From assembly GCA_027049035.1 (NCBI GenBank), contig JALTVI010000073.1, positions 1-64,000 on the forward strand: 64,000 nt of DNA, given 5' to 3'. The stretch comes from Sulfurovum sp. GTDB taxonomy: Bacteria; Campylobacterota; Campylobacteria; Campylobacterales; Sulfurovaceae. Each line of letters begins with the position of its first letter. Position 1 is the first letter of the stretch. This document shows, one piece after another, positions 49,485-58,845 of this stretch. The notes beneath the pieces are model-generated. The model saw only the letters and a program-made list of their open reading frames with translations. It had not been told where the DNA came from and did not search any database. A program made the translations under genes and the position numbers.

Positions 49485-51515
49485 ATGATTATACACAAAT
49501 ACATGAAAATGGCAAAACCGGTACTGTTGTTTTGTATGGGTACGGGGCTGTATGCGCAAGTGTATACCAATGCGCTGATACATGAATCTTCTCCCTATCT
49601 GCGCCAGCATGCGCACAATCCGGTCAACTGGTATCCATGGGGCAAAGAGGCTTTACAGAAAGCCAAAAGAGAGCACAAGCTTATCTTCCTCTCGATCGGC
49701 TACAGCACCTGCCACTGGTGTCATGAGATGGAGAAGGAGAGTTTTACCGATGAAGCGGTGGCTGCGCTGCTCAACCGTGACTTTGTTGCCATAAAGGTGG
49801 ACAGGGAACAGTACCCTCAGCTGGACAGGAAGTATCAGAGGGTGTACCAGCGGGTACACGGCAAACGGGGAGGGTGGCCTCTTTCGGTCTTTTTGACGCC
49901 GCAGCTGGAGGTAGTTGACATCCGTACCTACATTCCCAAAGAGGAGGGGTATGGTTCGGAGGGTTTGCTCAAGCTGCTGCCAAAGTTGGCCAGAGTGCGC
50001 CAGTCGCCACAGCAGCTGCAGCGGCAGGTGACACAGCTTCAGGCCAAAATCTACCAGGCTAAAACAGACAATACTGCCCAAAAGAGTAGCGATGCGGTTG
50101 CGGTGCGTTTTCTTAGAGAAGTTACAAAAGAGTTCGATGCGGTAAACGGTGGTTTCGGTAAACATCCGAAATTTCCGGAGGCTTCAAAGCTGGAGACACT
50201 GATGGAGATGTATCGGCTTGACGGAAATGAAAGTGTCTGGAAGATGGTCGAAGTAACCCTCGATGCGATGGCGCGTGGCGGTATCTACGACCAGATAGAG
50301 GGCGGATTTTTCCGTTACGCCACCGACAGTGCCTGGGAGTACCCGCACTTTGAGAAGATGCTCTATACCAATGTGCAGATGATAGCGCTTTATACGAAAG
50401 CCTACCTTTTGAGCGGAAAAGCGCTTTACAAACGGATAGTCCAGGAGAGCATTGCCGTGATGCAGGCGCGTTTTGGAGGGAACGGCCTCTACTTCAGTGC
50501 TTCGGATGCCGACAGCGGCAATGAGGAGGGCGGATACTACCTTTACAGCTATGCCAGGATACGTGAAGCATTGCTTCAGAAAGGGTGGAAGCCGGAGGTG
50601 GTCAATGCCAATCTCGCCTATTACGGTATAGAGGAGGATGGCAACATGGACGGTGAACTCTCACTGCCGCACCTGCGCAGCCTGCCAAAACCGCCAAAAG
50701 CCGAAGCGTTCCGAGCCTATCTCAAAGCGCTTCGCAAACAACGTCCCTTTCCGTTTATCGACAAAAAAATCAATACAGCCTGGAATGCAATGATGGTCAA
50801 GGCGCTCTTTGTCGCTTCACGTATCGACCGGCATTATCTGGAAGATGCCACAAAGTCACTTGAAGCGTTATGGCACACGATGTATAGACAAGGATTGCTC
50901 TATCATCAGACGATGCCGGGAACAGTTCCTGTGCAGGAGGGAGTGCTGGAAGATTACGCCTATATGAGCGATGCACTGTTGGAAGCGTACGAACGGATGT
51001 ATGATGAGCGCTACCTTGATCGGGCAAAAGCGTTGGCGAAGGCAGCAGCAGCGAAGTTCTACAGAAATGGAAGATGGTATCTGAGCGACGACGGTATCGG
51101 CGCGGAAGCCGACTTTGACGACCGGCACTATACGGCACCGCTTGGAGTGATGCTGGGCGTGCTTGTGACACTCTCCGAACTGGGAGGCGATCCCAAATGG
51201 TACGATATCGCCGAGCGAAGTGCAGCGGTGCAAGCGCCGCTTTCCCAGACACCAAAGCTTGTATCGCTGCTGCTGCGTCTGAAGCGGGGAGATATCATCA
51301 TTCACGCAAGCAAAGAGAGACTGATAGAAGCACAAAAGCAGACAGCGCGCATAGGATACCCCTTTGTTTTAAGTCAGCCTGAAGAGAGCAGTGAGTATCT
51401 TGCCTGCAAGCGCAACAGCTGTTTTGCACATGCGCCGTCCATAGAGAAACTGGCCGCGGCGATAGCGGCCTATAGGGAAAAACCACTACAAGGAGCATAC
51501 CGATGGCAGAAGTAG
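49485..51515 (+). CDS. Exported DUF255 thioredoxin-like protein (YyaL family)
   Basis: A 676-residue protein. The chosen ATG gives a signal-like segment ([15 protein letters not shown]). Then comes the DUF255 domain, [20 protein letters not shown] and the redox motif [10 protein letters not shown] (about 80), and an (alpha/alpha)6 barrel like glycosidases or epimerases ([17 protein letters not shown] near 270, AWNAMMVKA). The cell role is unclear; a thioredoxin-type reaction is implied by C-x-x-C. Upstream starts at 49449 overlap the DksA-like gene start. The end overlaps the next gene by 13 bases. Confidence 0.85.
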   Translation: MIIHKYMKMAKPVLLFCMGTGLYAQVYTNALIHESSPYLRQHAHNPVNWYPWGKEALQKAKREHKLIFLSIGYSTCHWCHEMEKESFTDEAVAALLNRDFVAIKVDREQYPQLDRKYQRVYQRVHGKRGGWPLSVFLTPQLEVVDIRTYIPKEEGYGSEGLLKLLPKLARVRQSPQQLQRQVTQLQAKIYQAKTDNTAQKSSDAVAVRFLREVTKEFDAVNGGFGKHPKFPEASKLETLMEMYRLDGNESVWKMVEVTLDAMARGGIYDQIEGGFFRYATDSAWEYPHFEKMLYTNVQMIALYTKAYLLSGKALYKRIVQESIAVMQARFGGNGLYFSASDADSGNEEGGYYLYSYARIREALLQKGWKPEVVNANLAYYGIEEDGNMDGELSLPHLRSLPKPPKAEAFRAYLKALRKQRPFPFIDKKINTAWNAMMVKALFVASRIDRHYLEDATKSLEALWHTMYRQGLLYHQTMPGTVPVQEGVLEDYAYMSDALLEAYERMYDERYLDRAKALAKAAAAKFYRNGRWYLSDDGIGAEADFDDRHYTAPLGVMLGVLVTLSELGGDPKWYDIAERSAAVQAPLSQTPKLVSLLLRLKRGDIIIHASKERLIEAQKQTARIGYPFVLSQPEESSEYLACKRNSCFAHAPSIEKLAAAIAAYREKPLQGAYRWQK

Positions 51516-51745
51516 ATTTGAGTGTCGGCAATATTTTGAAACTCCATACCAAAGCGCAGCTGCAAAAAGAGGACCTCTACAGCTTTTTGAAAAAGGAGCT
51601 GCCCGATATTACCCCCGAAGAGCGGCTGCAGTACCTCTCTGCGATACTGAATGATTACCTGGAGGCGTACGACTTCGACAGCAGTGACGAGTACAGTGTG
51701 GACGGGTATATCGTCAAGCGCTTCTTCCCGAAGGGTGAGGTGTAG
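51503..51745 (+). CDS. Small conserved-looking hypothetical protein, 80 aa
   Basis: An acidic, helical protein without membrane segment, beginning [12 protein letters not shown] and containing [36 protein letters not shown] precedes ATG. It overlaps the DUF255 gene and is one base from the DUF309 gene, so translation is coupled. Family not recognised. Confidence 0.7.
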   Translation: MAEVDLSVGNILKLHTKAQLQKEDLYSFLKKELPDITPEERLQYLSAILNDYLEAYDFDSSDEYSVDGYIVKRFFPKGEV

Positions 51746-51746
51746 T

Positions 51747-52103
51747 ATGCTGACGATGAACGAGGATCTGGAAGGAGCACTGAAAAGATACCTTGTGCTT
51801 CTGGATGAGCGGGCGTATTTCGAAGCGCACGAAGTGCTTGAGGAGGCGTGGCATCCGCTTAGACTGAGAAAAGACCCGCAGGCCAATCTTGTCAAGGGGT
51901 TTATCAACGGGGCGATCGCCTTTGAACATCTCAAGCGCAACCGTCCCAAGGCACCGGAGCGTGCACGGCGAGTCATCGCTTCGTATGAGCGCTACAAAAT
52001 GCAGGCAGAGCCCCATATGATGCACGGCGCACTCTTTATGGAGGCGTGTGAAAAGATCGAACTGCTGAAGCGCCAGCACAGCAGTGTATTTGAGGGGCTG
52101 TGA
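51747..52103 (+). CDS. DUF309 protein
   Basis: The 118-residue protein carries the DUF309 signature RAYFEAHEVLEEAWH (about 22-36), followed by KGFINGAIAFEHLKR. The family is an all-helical bundle of unknown function, found in many bacteria and archaea. Start 51747 is right after the preceding stop; the longer frame upstream lies within that gene. The stop overlaps the next start (TGATG). Confidence 0.82.
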   Translation: MLTMNEDLEGALKRYLVLLDERAYFEAHEVLEEAWHPLRLRKDPQANLVKGFINGAIAFEHLKRNRPKAPERARRVIASYERYKMQAEPHMMHGALFMEACEKIELLKRQHSSVFEGL

Positions 52104-53377
52104 TGTTCTGGTACCACGAAGAGACAAAGCACTCCTACGCTTCGGTGCGCAGCAACCCCAACCGGCTCAGTTGGGAGGATCAGCCAAGTGTCTTCAAGCA
52201 GTACCCAAAAAGCTTTGCGCGCTACAGGTTCGACCTGGAGGATGAAGAGGAGAAGTTCCTCTATCACATCGCCGGTATCAATGCGAAAAAGAGCTACCCC
52301 GGTGTCGAGTACTATCTGCGGATGAATCCCAGTGCCGGCGCACTCTACCCAAACGAACTCTATGTACAGCTGCGCGGTGTCAATGGGAAGCCCGACGGTA
52401 TCTACCACTACGATGTGGCAGCTTCGGCACTGACGCTGCTGGTGGCACTGAAAGGGGAAGAGGGGATAGAACCCTATCTTGGCTACAGAGAGCAGATGCG
52501 AGGCTACCTCTTTCTTGTTTCATCGGTCTACTGGCGTTCTGCGTGGAAGTACAAAAAGAGAGCTTTCCGCTACTGCCTGCTCGATGCGGGGCATATCCTT
52601 GGTGCTATAGAAGCGGCGGCACTGCTTAAACCGCACGCAGTAACTATGCGCTATGACATCGACAAAGCGGCACTCAACCGGATGTTCGGCTTTGAAAACA
52701 GAGAATGGTTTACCGCCGCTGCAAGCGTAGCGGTGCCCATACGCGGCACTAGTGTGACACCTGTAGAATTTTCTCTGCCCTATGTGGAGGCGGCGCGTAC
52801 CTTTGAACCCAATGAGCCTATTGAACGTGCCTATGCGGAGAGTATGGTGATGAATGGATGCCAAAGGGAGGTGCGTGCACCGCACTTTACTTATAGAAAA
52901 GAGCCGCTGCAGGAGGCGATATTCAAGCGCCGGTCACAGCGGGAATTCTCCGGCGAAGCGATCACGAAGGGGCAGTTTTCCTACCTGATTGAGGTGCTCT
53001 CCCAGCCGATATTGAGTGACTGTGATGAGAGGGTGAATGTCTATGTGGTGGTCAACAGGGTGCTCGATATGCCGCTTGGGCTTTATAAGGATGGTGCGTA
53101 TCTGAAGTATGGCGACTTTAGCCAGAAAGCGGGCTACCTCTATCTGGAGCAGTACAACCTTGCCGCGCAGGGGGCGTTGGCATTGTTTCTGACCTCTTCG
53201 GGAGAAAACTATCAGGCGCTCTACCAGAAAGCGGGTATCATCGGGCACCGGCTCTACATCGCTGCGGAGTATCTTGGACTGGGATGCTCCGGAATTGGTG
53301 CCTACTACGACGATGAGGTCAACGCCTTTCTGGAAAATGACGAGATGGTGCTCTACGCATTGGCGGTAGGAAGATAA
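52103..53377 (+). CDS. SagB-like nitroreductase-family protein, two modules
   Basis: The 424-residue protein has two nitroreductase-like halves, as in SagB/ThcOx FMN oxidoreductases. The first half holds MNPSAGALYPNELYV (about 75) and the second SQREFSGEAITKGQF (about 280) and GLGCSGIGAYYDDEVN near the end. In RiPP pathways SagB oxidises azolines to azoles with a YcaO partner; no YcaO, SagC or precursor peptide is present here. The FMN reaction in this context is unknown. GTG at 52100 is one codon upstream of the chosen ATG. Confidence 0.85.
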   Translation: MFWYHEETKHSYASVRSNPNRLSWEDQPSVFKQYPKSFARYRFDLEDEEEKFLYHIAGINAKKSYPGVEYYLRMNPSAGALYPNELYVQLRGVNGKPDGIYHYDVAASALTLLVALKGEEGIEPYLGYREQMRGYLFLVSSVYWRSAWKYKKRAFRYCLLDAGHILGAIEAAALLKPHAVTMRYDIDKAALNRMFGFENREWFTAAASVAVPIRGTSVTPVEFSLPYVEAARTFEPNEPIERAYAESMVMNGCQREVRAPHFTYRKEPLQEAIFKRRSQREFSGEAITKGQFSYLIEVLSQPILSDCDERVNVYVVVNRVLDMPLGLYKDGAYLKYGDFSQKAGYLYLEQYNLAAQGALALFLTSSGENYQALYQKAGIIGHRLYIAAEYLGLGCSGIGAYYDDEVNAFLENDEMVLYALAVGR

Positions 53378-53411
53378 TTAAACAAATTTGAAGCACTTCA
53401 TAAAATAATTA

Positions 53412-53425
53412 AATATTATAATATT
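53412..53425. promoter_or_regulatory. AT palindrome in the promoter of the YeeE pair
   Basis: AATATTATAATATT is a perfect 14-bp palindrome. TTATAAT follows about 15 bases on and may be the -10 box for the gene at 53471. The region is very AT-rich, so chance is a real alternative. Confidence 0.35.
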
Positions 53426-53470
53426 GTTAATTCTGTGTTATAATACTGAAAAACCTAATAAGGAGTCGCT

Positions 53471-53974
53471 ATGAGTAGATTACCATGGTGGATGGGCGGT
53501 ATTTTGATGGCCGGCCTATTGCTGATGACCTTTTCGGTCTTTGGTGCGGACAGACCGTTGGGGGCATCAACCTATGTGCCCTATTTTGCCGGGCTTGTAT
53601 TCGACCTTGATCCGGAAAAGTACAGCTATTTGAAGCATATTGACAAAGCAGGGGCATGGGAGGGCGTGATGCTACTAGGTGCCCTCTTTGGCGGATTTGT
53701 TACCTCTGTCTTCATTACCAAAAGTTTCCGCTTCTCTCTCATTCCTACAGGATGGAAGAAGTACAAGAACAATTCAGTTCTCTCCAGACTGCTGTGGAGT
53801 TTTGTTGCAGGCTTTGTGATGATCATCGGTGCGCGTATGGCGGGAGGGTGTACCTCCGGACACTTTATGTCGGGTATGACGCAGATGGCGATCTCGTCAA
53901 TGATCTTCGGTACGGTGGTGATGATTGCACTGGTCATTACCGGAAGACTCTTTTACAATGTGAAGGATAAGTGA
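53471..53974 (+). CDS. YeeE/YedE-family sulfur transporter, half 1
   Basis: A 167-residue membrane protein of about four helices carrying the YeeE signature GARMAGGCTSGHFMSG (about 118-133). YeeE/TsuA proteins pass thiosulfate or other sulfur compounds across the inner membrane through conserved cysteines. It overlaps the second half by one base. Together the two genes would equal one full-length YeeE. Sulfur import fits a sulfur-oxidising lifestyle. AAGGAGTCGCT precedes ATG. Confidence 0.87.
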   Translation: MSRLPWWMGGILMAGLLLMTFSVFGADRPLGASTYVPYFAGLVFDLDPEKYSYLKHIDKAGAWEGVMLLGALFGGFVTSVFITKSFRFSLIPTGWKKYKNNSVLSRLLWSFVAGFVMIIGARMAGGCTSGHFMSGMTQMAISSMIFGTVVMIALVITGRLFYNVKDK

Positions 53975-54642
53975 TGGATATTATTGTCAAGACAGCCGGT
54001 GACGACTTTGCGTCACGCATGGCACAGATGTTCGAAACAGTCATTCACGAGGGGCACGGCTCTTTGGTGCTGGTCTTTCTCATTGGCGTGATTTTTGGGG
54101 GTATCATCCAGTATACCCGTGTGGATAAGTTCGAAAAGATTGCGGGCTTTGCGATGCTCAAAGATACGATTGTCCCCAAAATGCTCTTTTTGACAGTCGG
54201 ACTTGCGAGTATCGGGCTCTACTTTATGATCGAGGCCGGATATGCGCACTACCATGTCAAACCGATCATGTGGGGCGGGCTCATCATCGGGGGAACGCTC
54301 TTTGGAATCGCGATGGCAATTTTCGGCAAGTGTCCCGGAACCGGTCCTGTCTCCATTGCCGAAGGGCGTATCGATGTACTGGTGGGCGCGATCGGCGGTC
54401 TGCTTGGCGGACTGGTCTTTACGCTTTACTATGACGATTTCTTCAAGCCGCTGATGGGTAAGAGTGTGGGCAACCCGACACTGCCAAGCTTCTTCCCCGG
54501 GCATGAGCACATTGTCGTGCTTATTTTCGGTATCATGGTTACCATTGTCGCTTTCGTCATCCCCAAAAGGGAGTTCTTTGATGAAGCCGACTTGGCGAAA
54601 CTGCCGCCTGAAGAGCGTCCGGACCTCAAAGAGACCTATTAA
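53974..54642 (+). CDS. YeeE/YedE-family sulfur transporter, half 2
   Basis: The 222-residue partner has about six helices and the cysteine motif FGKCPGTGPVS (about 115), matching the other conserved pore cysteine of YeeE. ATG 53974 overlaps the previous stop; GTG 53971 is possible. The C-terminus (about 195-222) is a soluble tail. It ends tail to tail with the SUI1 gene, overlapping by 4 bases. Confidence 0.87.
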   Translation: MDIIVKTAGDDFASRMAQMFETVIHEGHGSLVLVFLIGVIFGGIIQYTRVDKFEKIAGFAMLKDTIVPKMLFLTVGLASIGLYFMIEAGYAHYHVKPIMWGGLIIGGTLFGIAMAIFGKCPGTGPVSIAEGRIDVLVGAIGGLLGGLVFTLYYDDFFKPLMGKSVGNPTLPSFFPGHEHIVVLIFGIMVTIVAFVIPKREFFDEADLAKLPPEERPDLKETY

Positions 54643-54971
54643 ATCCGGAAACGGTATGCCATCTCTTCCAGTGCGGTGCGCACCTGCTCTGGAATATCCC
54701 CCTGAAACTCAAGAGAGTTCTCCTTTACCGTACCGCCTGTGCCGAGCCTTTTCTTCAACTGCTTCAAAAGCGCCTGAAGCTCGCTCTTGGCAAGGTGAAA
54801 GGGTTTGACGATGGTGACTACTTTACCTCTTCTTTTCTCCTTTGTCAGATAGAGACGGTGTTTTTCCGGCGGTCTTACTTCGGTTTTATCCTCTTTTTGA
54901 GGCTTATTCTTGTTGTCCGCTTCCCACCCGTCTCCAAGGTCGGCACCCATTTCAAAGAGATTCTTTTTCAT
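54639..54971 (-). CDS. SUI1-domain protein (YciH type)
   Basis: A 110-residue protein whose last two thirds are a SUI1/eIF1 domain: KRRGKVVTIVKPF, LLKQLKKRLGTGGTVKENSLEFQGD. Bacterial YciH is thought to act in translation-initiation fidelity. Its ATG overlaps the stop of the 34-codon membrane ORF (ATGA), and that ORF in turn abuts yaaA, so the three form a tightly coupled unit. Confidence 0.87.
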   Translation of the reverse strand: MKKNLFEMGADLGDGWEADNKNKPQKEDKTEVRPPEKHRLYLTKEKRRGKVVTIVKPFHLAKSELQALLKQLKKRLGTGGTVKENSLEFQGDIPEQVRTALEEMAYRFRI

Positions 54972-55072
54972 AATGCACTCCAGTCTGTATCGAATATCAG
55001 TCCCAGTATGACAAAGAGAAACAGCAGCACGGCCATCGTCCAGTAGAGTGACTCTTCGCTTGGGAGTCTCAT
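54968..55072 (-). CDS. 34-aa single-pass membrane micro-protein
   Basis: ATG at 55072, immediately upstream of the yaaA stop end, encodes MRLPSEESLYWTM, then a hydrophobic helix (AVLLFLFVILGLIF), then DTDWSAL. GAGGC lies 6 bases before the start, inside yaaA. The stop overlaps the SUI1 ATG. Translational coupling on both sides and a clean membrane helix support a real gene despite the length. Topology is probably one helix with a short tail. No family recognised. Confidence 0.65.
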   Translation of the reverse strand: MRLPSEESLYWTMAVLLFLFVILGLIFDTDWSAL

Positions 55073-55810
55073 CTATGCCTCGATATCGTAAATGATCTCT
55101 GTCTTGTTCTTTTTTGTCTGAATTTCGGCAATCGCCAACCCCTCGATGGGCAGCTTCATAAAGTCGTCGATGGATTCCACGCCCGCTTTGGCGATTTCAC
55201 GCAGGACGATGCCACGATACGCCTTTGCCCAGTGGCTGACGACTTTACCCTCTTTGACGAACTTCAGTGTCGTGCAGGGTTTAGCAGGTTTGTAGAACTT
55301 GTCGTAAAAGCCTGCACGCAGGTCGAGGATCTCTTCGCTTTCCAGATAGGCTTCCATCAGTGGGGCACCGTGTTCGTGGTAATACTTCTCCACCTTGATG
55401 TCACCGACAGCAGCCCCCTGCTTGAGGCGGTACTCGGGGATGAGGTCGTCTGCCCTCAAAAAGCCAAAGAGGTTGGAGTTGAGAATGACGTGGCTGTCGA
55501 TGTAGGCTTTTGCTTCGTTATCGAGTGTGTCATAGCCCAGGTGATCGAAAGCCACGCCGGTGTAGCGTTCAATGGCCTTCATCGCCGGTTCGTGTATAAT
55601 GTCTTTGATATGTGCTTTGATGTCGCTCTCTTTTTTAAGACCAAACATCTGGGAGAGTTCGGCCAAATCTCCGCGCTGCAGGATGTTCATATAGGTGTGC
55701 AGCAGTTTCGTGCGCCAGGGCAGCAGTTCTTCAAAGAGCAGATGCTCTAGTCTGAAGGGGGCTTCACCGCCGCTGCGTTTGGTCTCGCTGGGGGCCAAAA
55801 GTATCTTCAT
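55073..55810 (-). CDS. yaaA: Peroxide stress protein YaaA (UPF0246)
   Basis: A 245-residue protein of the YaaA family, which lowers free iron damage during peroxide stress and binds DNA. It begins MKILLAPSETKRSGG; AFDHLGYDTLD, FGFLRADDLIPEYRLK and SHWAKAYRGIVLREIA are family-typical. Start 55810 follows AAAGGTACC; the longer frame to 55936 runs through the tRNA promoter and is rejected. First gene of a unit with the micro-ORF and SUI1 gene. Confidence 0.9.
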   Translation of the reverse strand: MKILLAPSETKRSGGEAPFRLEHLLFEELLPWRTKLLHTYMNILQRGDLAELSQMFGLKKESDIKAHIKDIIHEPAMKAIERYTGVAFDHLGYDTLDNEAKAYIDSHVILNSNLFGFLRADDLIPEYRLKQGAAVGDIKVEKYYHEHGAPLMEAYLESEEILDLRAGFYDKFYKPAKPCTTLKFVKEGKVVSHWAKAYRGIVLREIAKAGVESIDDFMKLPIEGLAIAEIQTKKNKTEIIYDIEA

Positions 55811-55896
55811 AAGGTACCTTTCATCGTTAAAAGTTGCCCAGATTGTAGTATGAAAGAGATAAAAAAAGGGATTTTTTGCATTTTTTTTCAAAAATG

Positions 55897-55926
55897 CTTG
55901 ACATTTAAAAACTTTTTGTCTATAAT
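55897..55926 (+). promoter_or_regulatory. Promoter of the tRNA-tuf cluster
   Basis: TTGACA at 55897-55902 and TATAAT at 55921-55926, 18 bp apart, are near-consensus sigma-70 boxes. The first tRNA starts 38 bases further on. Confidence 0.85.
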
Positions 55927-55964
55927 TCCCGTCCATTTTGAGTGCAAGTGCTTAAAATGATGGT

Positions 55965-56040
55965 GCTGGTGTAGCTCAGCTGGTAGAGCAGCTGATTTGT
56001 AATCAGCAGGTCGGGGGTTCAAGTCCCTTCACCAGCTCCA
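55965..56040 (+). tRNA. tRNA-Thr (anticodon TGT)
   Basis: Acceptor GCTGGTG/CACCAGC, D-arm with AGCTCAGCTGGTAGAGC, anticodon loop TTTGTAA, T-arm GTTCAAGTC and encoded CCA. Confidence 0.95.
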
Positions 56041-56085
56041 TAATAATTATCAGTGTTTGACCAGTAAAAGAGAGACATTTTACGT

Positions 56086-56171
<86 letters not shown>

Positions 56172-56181
56172 TGTAAAAGAC

Positions 56182-56258
56182 GCGGGAGTAGCTCAGTTGG
56201 CTAGAGCGTCAGCCTTCCAAGCTGAGGGTCGCGGGTTCGAGTCCCGTCTCCCGCTCCA
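56182..56258 (+). tRNA. tRNA-Gly (anticodon TCC)
   Basis: Acceptor GCGGGAG/CTCCCGC, anticodon loop CTTCCAA, T-arm GTTCGAGTC, encoded CCA. Confidence 0.95.
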
Positions 56259-56370
56259 TAACTGGGAGCTGTGTGAATTATTACTTAATAGAAATTACTT
56301 CACATACATAGCTTTCCAAATACCATTCAATCCATCTGTGACCGAAATTCGTGTTAAGAGGATATACGTC

Positions 56371-56445
<75 letters not shown>

Positions 56446-56452
56446 GGACCAG

Positions 56453-56496
56453 ATATGGACAAAAGTGTTACAGTATTGTAACAGTTCTGTCCATAT
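56453..56496 (+). terminator. Large nested hairpin between tRNA-Thr and tuf
   Basis: Outer stem ATATGGACA/TGTCCATAT encloses a 5/5 internal loop and an inner stem GTTACA-GTAT-TGTAAC. There is no T run after it. It could be a processing signal, a pause or terminator, or a binding site. TATAAT at 56515-56520 gives tuf a possible promoter of its own. Confidence 0.6.
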
Positions 56497-56558
56497 AGGT
56501 TAAGATGTTTTGGCTATAATACTGCCTTTAAATCAACAATTTAAGCTAGGAGAAAAGC

Positions 56559-57767
56559 ATGGCTAAAGAAAAATTCGAACGTACGAAACCGCACGTTAAC
56601 ATCGGTACCATCGGTCACGTCGACCACGGTAAAACCACTCTTACTGCTGCAATTACCGCTGTACTTGCAACTAAGAACGAAACTGCAATGATGGACTACG
56701 ATCAGATCGACAACGCTCCAGAAGAGAGAGAAAGAGGGATCACGATCGCAACTTCTCACGTAGAGTACGAAACTGACACAAGACACTACGCTCACGTAGA
56801 CTGTCCAGGTCACGCCGACTACGTTAAGAACATGATTACTGGTGCTGCTCAGATGGACGGTGCGATCCTCGTTATCGCTGCAACTGACGGACCAATGGCT
56901 CAGACTCGTGAGCACATCCTCCTCTCCAAGCAGGTTGGTGTACCATACATCGTTGTATTCCTGAACAAAGAAGATCAGCTTGACGAAGAAGACAAAGAAG
57001 AGATGCTCGAGCTTGTTGAGATGGAAGTTCGTGAACTCCTCTCTGAGTATGACTTCCCGGGTGATGACACTCCAATCGTAGCTGGTTCTGCATTCCAGGC
57101 GCTTGAAGAGGCAAAAGCAGGTACAATCGGACCATGGTCTGAGAAGATCCTTGCACTGATGGACGAAGTAGACAACTACATTCCAGAGCCTCAGCGTGAA
57201 ACTGACAAAGACTTCCTGATGCCTATCGAAGACATCTTCACCATTCAGGGACGTGGTACAGTTGTAACCGGTAAAGTTGACCGTGGTCAGGTATGTGTAG
57301 GTGACGAAGTTGAGATCGTTGGTCTGAAAGACACACTCAAAACTACTGTTACAGGTGTTGAAATGTTCCGTAAGGAAATGGACTGCGGTATCGCAGGTGA
57401 CAACTGTGGTGTTCTTATCCGTGGTATCGGTAAAGAAGAGGTTCAAAGAGGTATGGTTCTCTGTAAGCCAGGCTCAATCACTCCTCACACCAAGTTCGAA
57501 GCTGAAGTGTACGTACTGACTAAAGAGGAAGGTGGTAGACATACACCATTCTTCAACAACTATAGACCTCAGTTCTACGTACGTACAACAGACGTTACCG
57601 GTTCAGTACAGCTTCAGGAAGGTACTGAAATGGTTATGCCAGGTGACAACGTTAAGATCGACGTTGAGCTTATCGCGCCAATCGCTCTCGAAGAGGGTAC
57701 AAGATTCGCTATCCGTGAGGGTGGTAGAACTGTTGGTGCGGGTGTTGTTTCTAAGATCATCGCTTAA
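56559..57767 (+). CDS. tuf: Elongation factor Tu
   Basis: EF-Tu brings aminoacyl-tRNA to the ribosome as a GTP complex. The 402-residue protein has [10 protein letters not shown], the G3 [10 protein letters not shown] and FLNKEDQ (G4), and three full domains. Codon use is strongly biased. CTAGGAGAAAAGC precedes ATG. It stands between tRNA genes and rpmG in the usual tufB-type cluster. Confidence 0.98.
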   Translation: MAKEKFERTKPHVNIGTIGHVDHGKTTLTAAITAVLATKNETAMMDYDQIDNAPEERERGITIATSHVEYETDTRHYAHVDCPGHADYVKNMITGAAQMDGAILVIAATDGPMAQTREHILLSKQVGVPYIVVFLNKEDQLDEEDKEEMLELVEMEVRELLSEYDFPGDDTPIVAGSAFQALEEAKAGTIGPWSEKILALMDEVDNYIPEPQRETDKDFLMPIEDIFTIQGRGTVVTGKVDRGQVCVGDEVEIVGLKDTLKTTVTGVEMFRKEMDCGIAGDNCGVLIRGIGKEEVQRGMVLCKPGSITPHTKFEAEVYVLTKEEGGRHTPFFNNYRPQFYVRTTDVTGSVQLQEGTEMVMPGDNVKIDVELIAPIALEEGTRFAIREGGRTVGAGVVSKIIA

Positions 57768-57821
57768 GACAACTTTGCGGGAGGCTTTGTCTCCTGCAGC
57801 CCTTAATATCAGGAGATAACC

Positions 57822-57974
57822 ATGAGAGAAACTGTTCACCTAGGATGTGAGAAGTGTACTAGACGTAACTATCACACAACAAAGAACAAAAAAACAACAA
57901 CAGAAAAACTTGCACTGAAGAAATACTGTAAGTGGTGTAAAGAGCACACTGTTCACAAAGAGATGAAGCTGTAA
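57822..57974 (+). CDS. rpmG: 50S ribosomal protein L33
   Basis: A 50-residue basic protein of the zinc-ribbon (C+) type, beginning [12 protein letters not shown], with the second cysteine pair in KYCKWCK. Length fits L33. CAGGAGATAACC precedes ATG. It is too short for the usual ORF cut-offs. It lies between tuf and tRNA-Trp. Confidence 0.95.
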   Translation: MRETVHLGCEKCTRRNYHTTKNKKTTTEKLALKKYCKWCKEHTVHKEMKL

Positions 57975-57992
57975 GGTTTCACTCTTTTCTTT

Positions 57993-58068
57993 AGGCCAAT
58001 AGCTCAGTTGGTAGAGCACTGGTCTCCAAAACCAGGTGCCGGGGGTTCGAGTCCCTCTTGGCCTGCCA
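57993..58068 (+). tRNA. tRNA-Trp (anticodon CCA)
   Basis: Acceptor AGGCCAA/TTGGCCT, anticodon loop CTCCAAA, T-arm GTTCGAGTC, discriminator G and encoded CCA. It sits between rpmG and secE, as in many bacteria. Confidence 0.95.
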
Positions 58069-58087
58069 TAACAAAGGTAAACATACT

Positions 58088-58267
58088 ATGGGAAAATTTT
58101 CAACATTTATCGCAAATGCAAAAGCAGAACTGCATAAAGTAATATTTCCAACCAAAGTACAGGTAAGACAAGCATTTTTAGCAGTTGTTCTCGTAGTAAC
58201 TGTCATTTCAATATTTTTAGCATTGGTTGACCTGATGATGTCGGCCATCGTAGCTTCAGTTTTATAA
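58088..58267 (+). CDS. secE: Protein translocase subunit SecE
   Basis: A 59-residue single-helix SecE: short cytoplasmic helix ELHKVIFPTKVQVRQAF, then a membrane helix (about 30-53). SecE clamps SecY in the Sec translocon. ATG 58088 is taken; the longer frame reads through the end of tRNA-Trp. nusG follows 12 bases after the stop. Confidence 0.95.
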   Translation: MGKFSTFIANAKAELHKVIFPTKVQVRQAFLAVVLVVTVISIFLALVDLMMSAIVASVL

Positions 58268-58279
58268 TTAGGACACACA

Positions 58280-58810
58280 ATGGCATTTCAGTGGTATGCA
58301 ATTCAGACATATGCAGGCAGCGAACAGGCTGTAAAGCGTGGCATTGAGCAGCTTGCAAAAGACTACGGTATCGAAGACAAAATCGAACGTATCGTTGTTC
58401 CTACCGAAGAGGTCATCGAAGTCAAAAATGGCGAAAAGAAAATTACCGAAAGAACACTCTACTCAGGGTACGTATTTGCACAGATAGACCTGGATACTGA
58501 CTTGTGGCACAAGATTCAGTCTCTGCCGAGAGTATCTAGATTTATCGGTGAACAAAAAACACCGACCCCTCTTACCGAAGCGGATATCAAAGTGATCCTC
58601 GACAAGATGGAGCAGAAACAGGCTCCGCGTCCGAAGGTCGACTTCGAAACGGGCGAAATGGTACGTATTATCGACGGACCGTTCGCAAACTTTACCGGTA
58701 TGGTCGAAGAGTACGATCTCGACCATGGAAAGCTCAAGCTTAACGTTTCGATCTTTGGTAGAAACACACCGGTTGAGATTCTCTACACCCAGGTAGAGAA
58801 GATCATTTAA
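58280..58810 (+). CDS. nusG: Transcription antitermination factor NusG
   Basis: A 176-residue NusG: NGN domain at the N-terminus (WYAIQTYAGSEQAVKRGI, LYSGYVFAQID) and a C-terminal KOW domain (FETGEMVRIIDGPFANFTG). It binds RNA polymerase and controls pausing and coupling. Part of the secE-nusG-rplK series. Confidence 0.97.
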   Translation: MAFQWYAIQTYAGSEQAVKRGIEQLAKDYGIEDKIERIVVPTEEVIEVKNGEKKITERTLYSGYVFAQIDLDTDLWHKIQSLPRVSRFIGEQKTPTPLTEADIKVILDKMEQKQAPRPKVDFETGEMVRIIDGPFANFTGMVEEYDLDHGKLKLNVSIFGRNTPVEILYTQVEKII

Positions 58811-58845
58811 GACCTTAGCGGTCAAATCACACAAAGGAAGAACAG

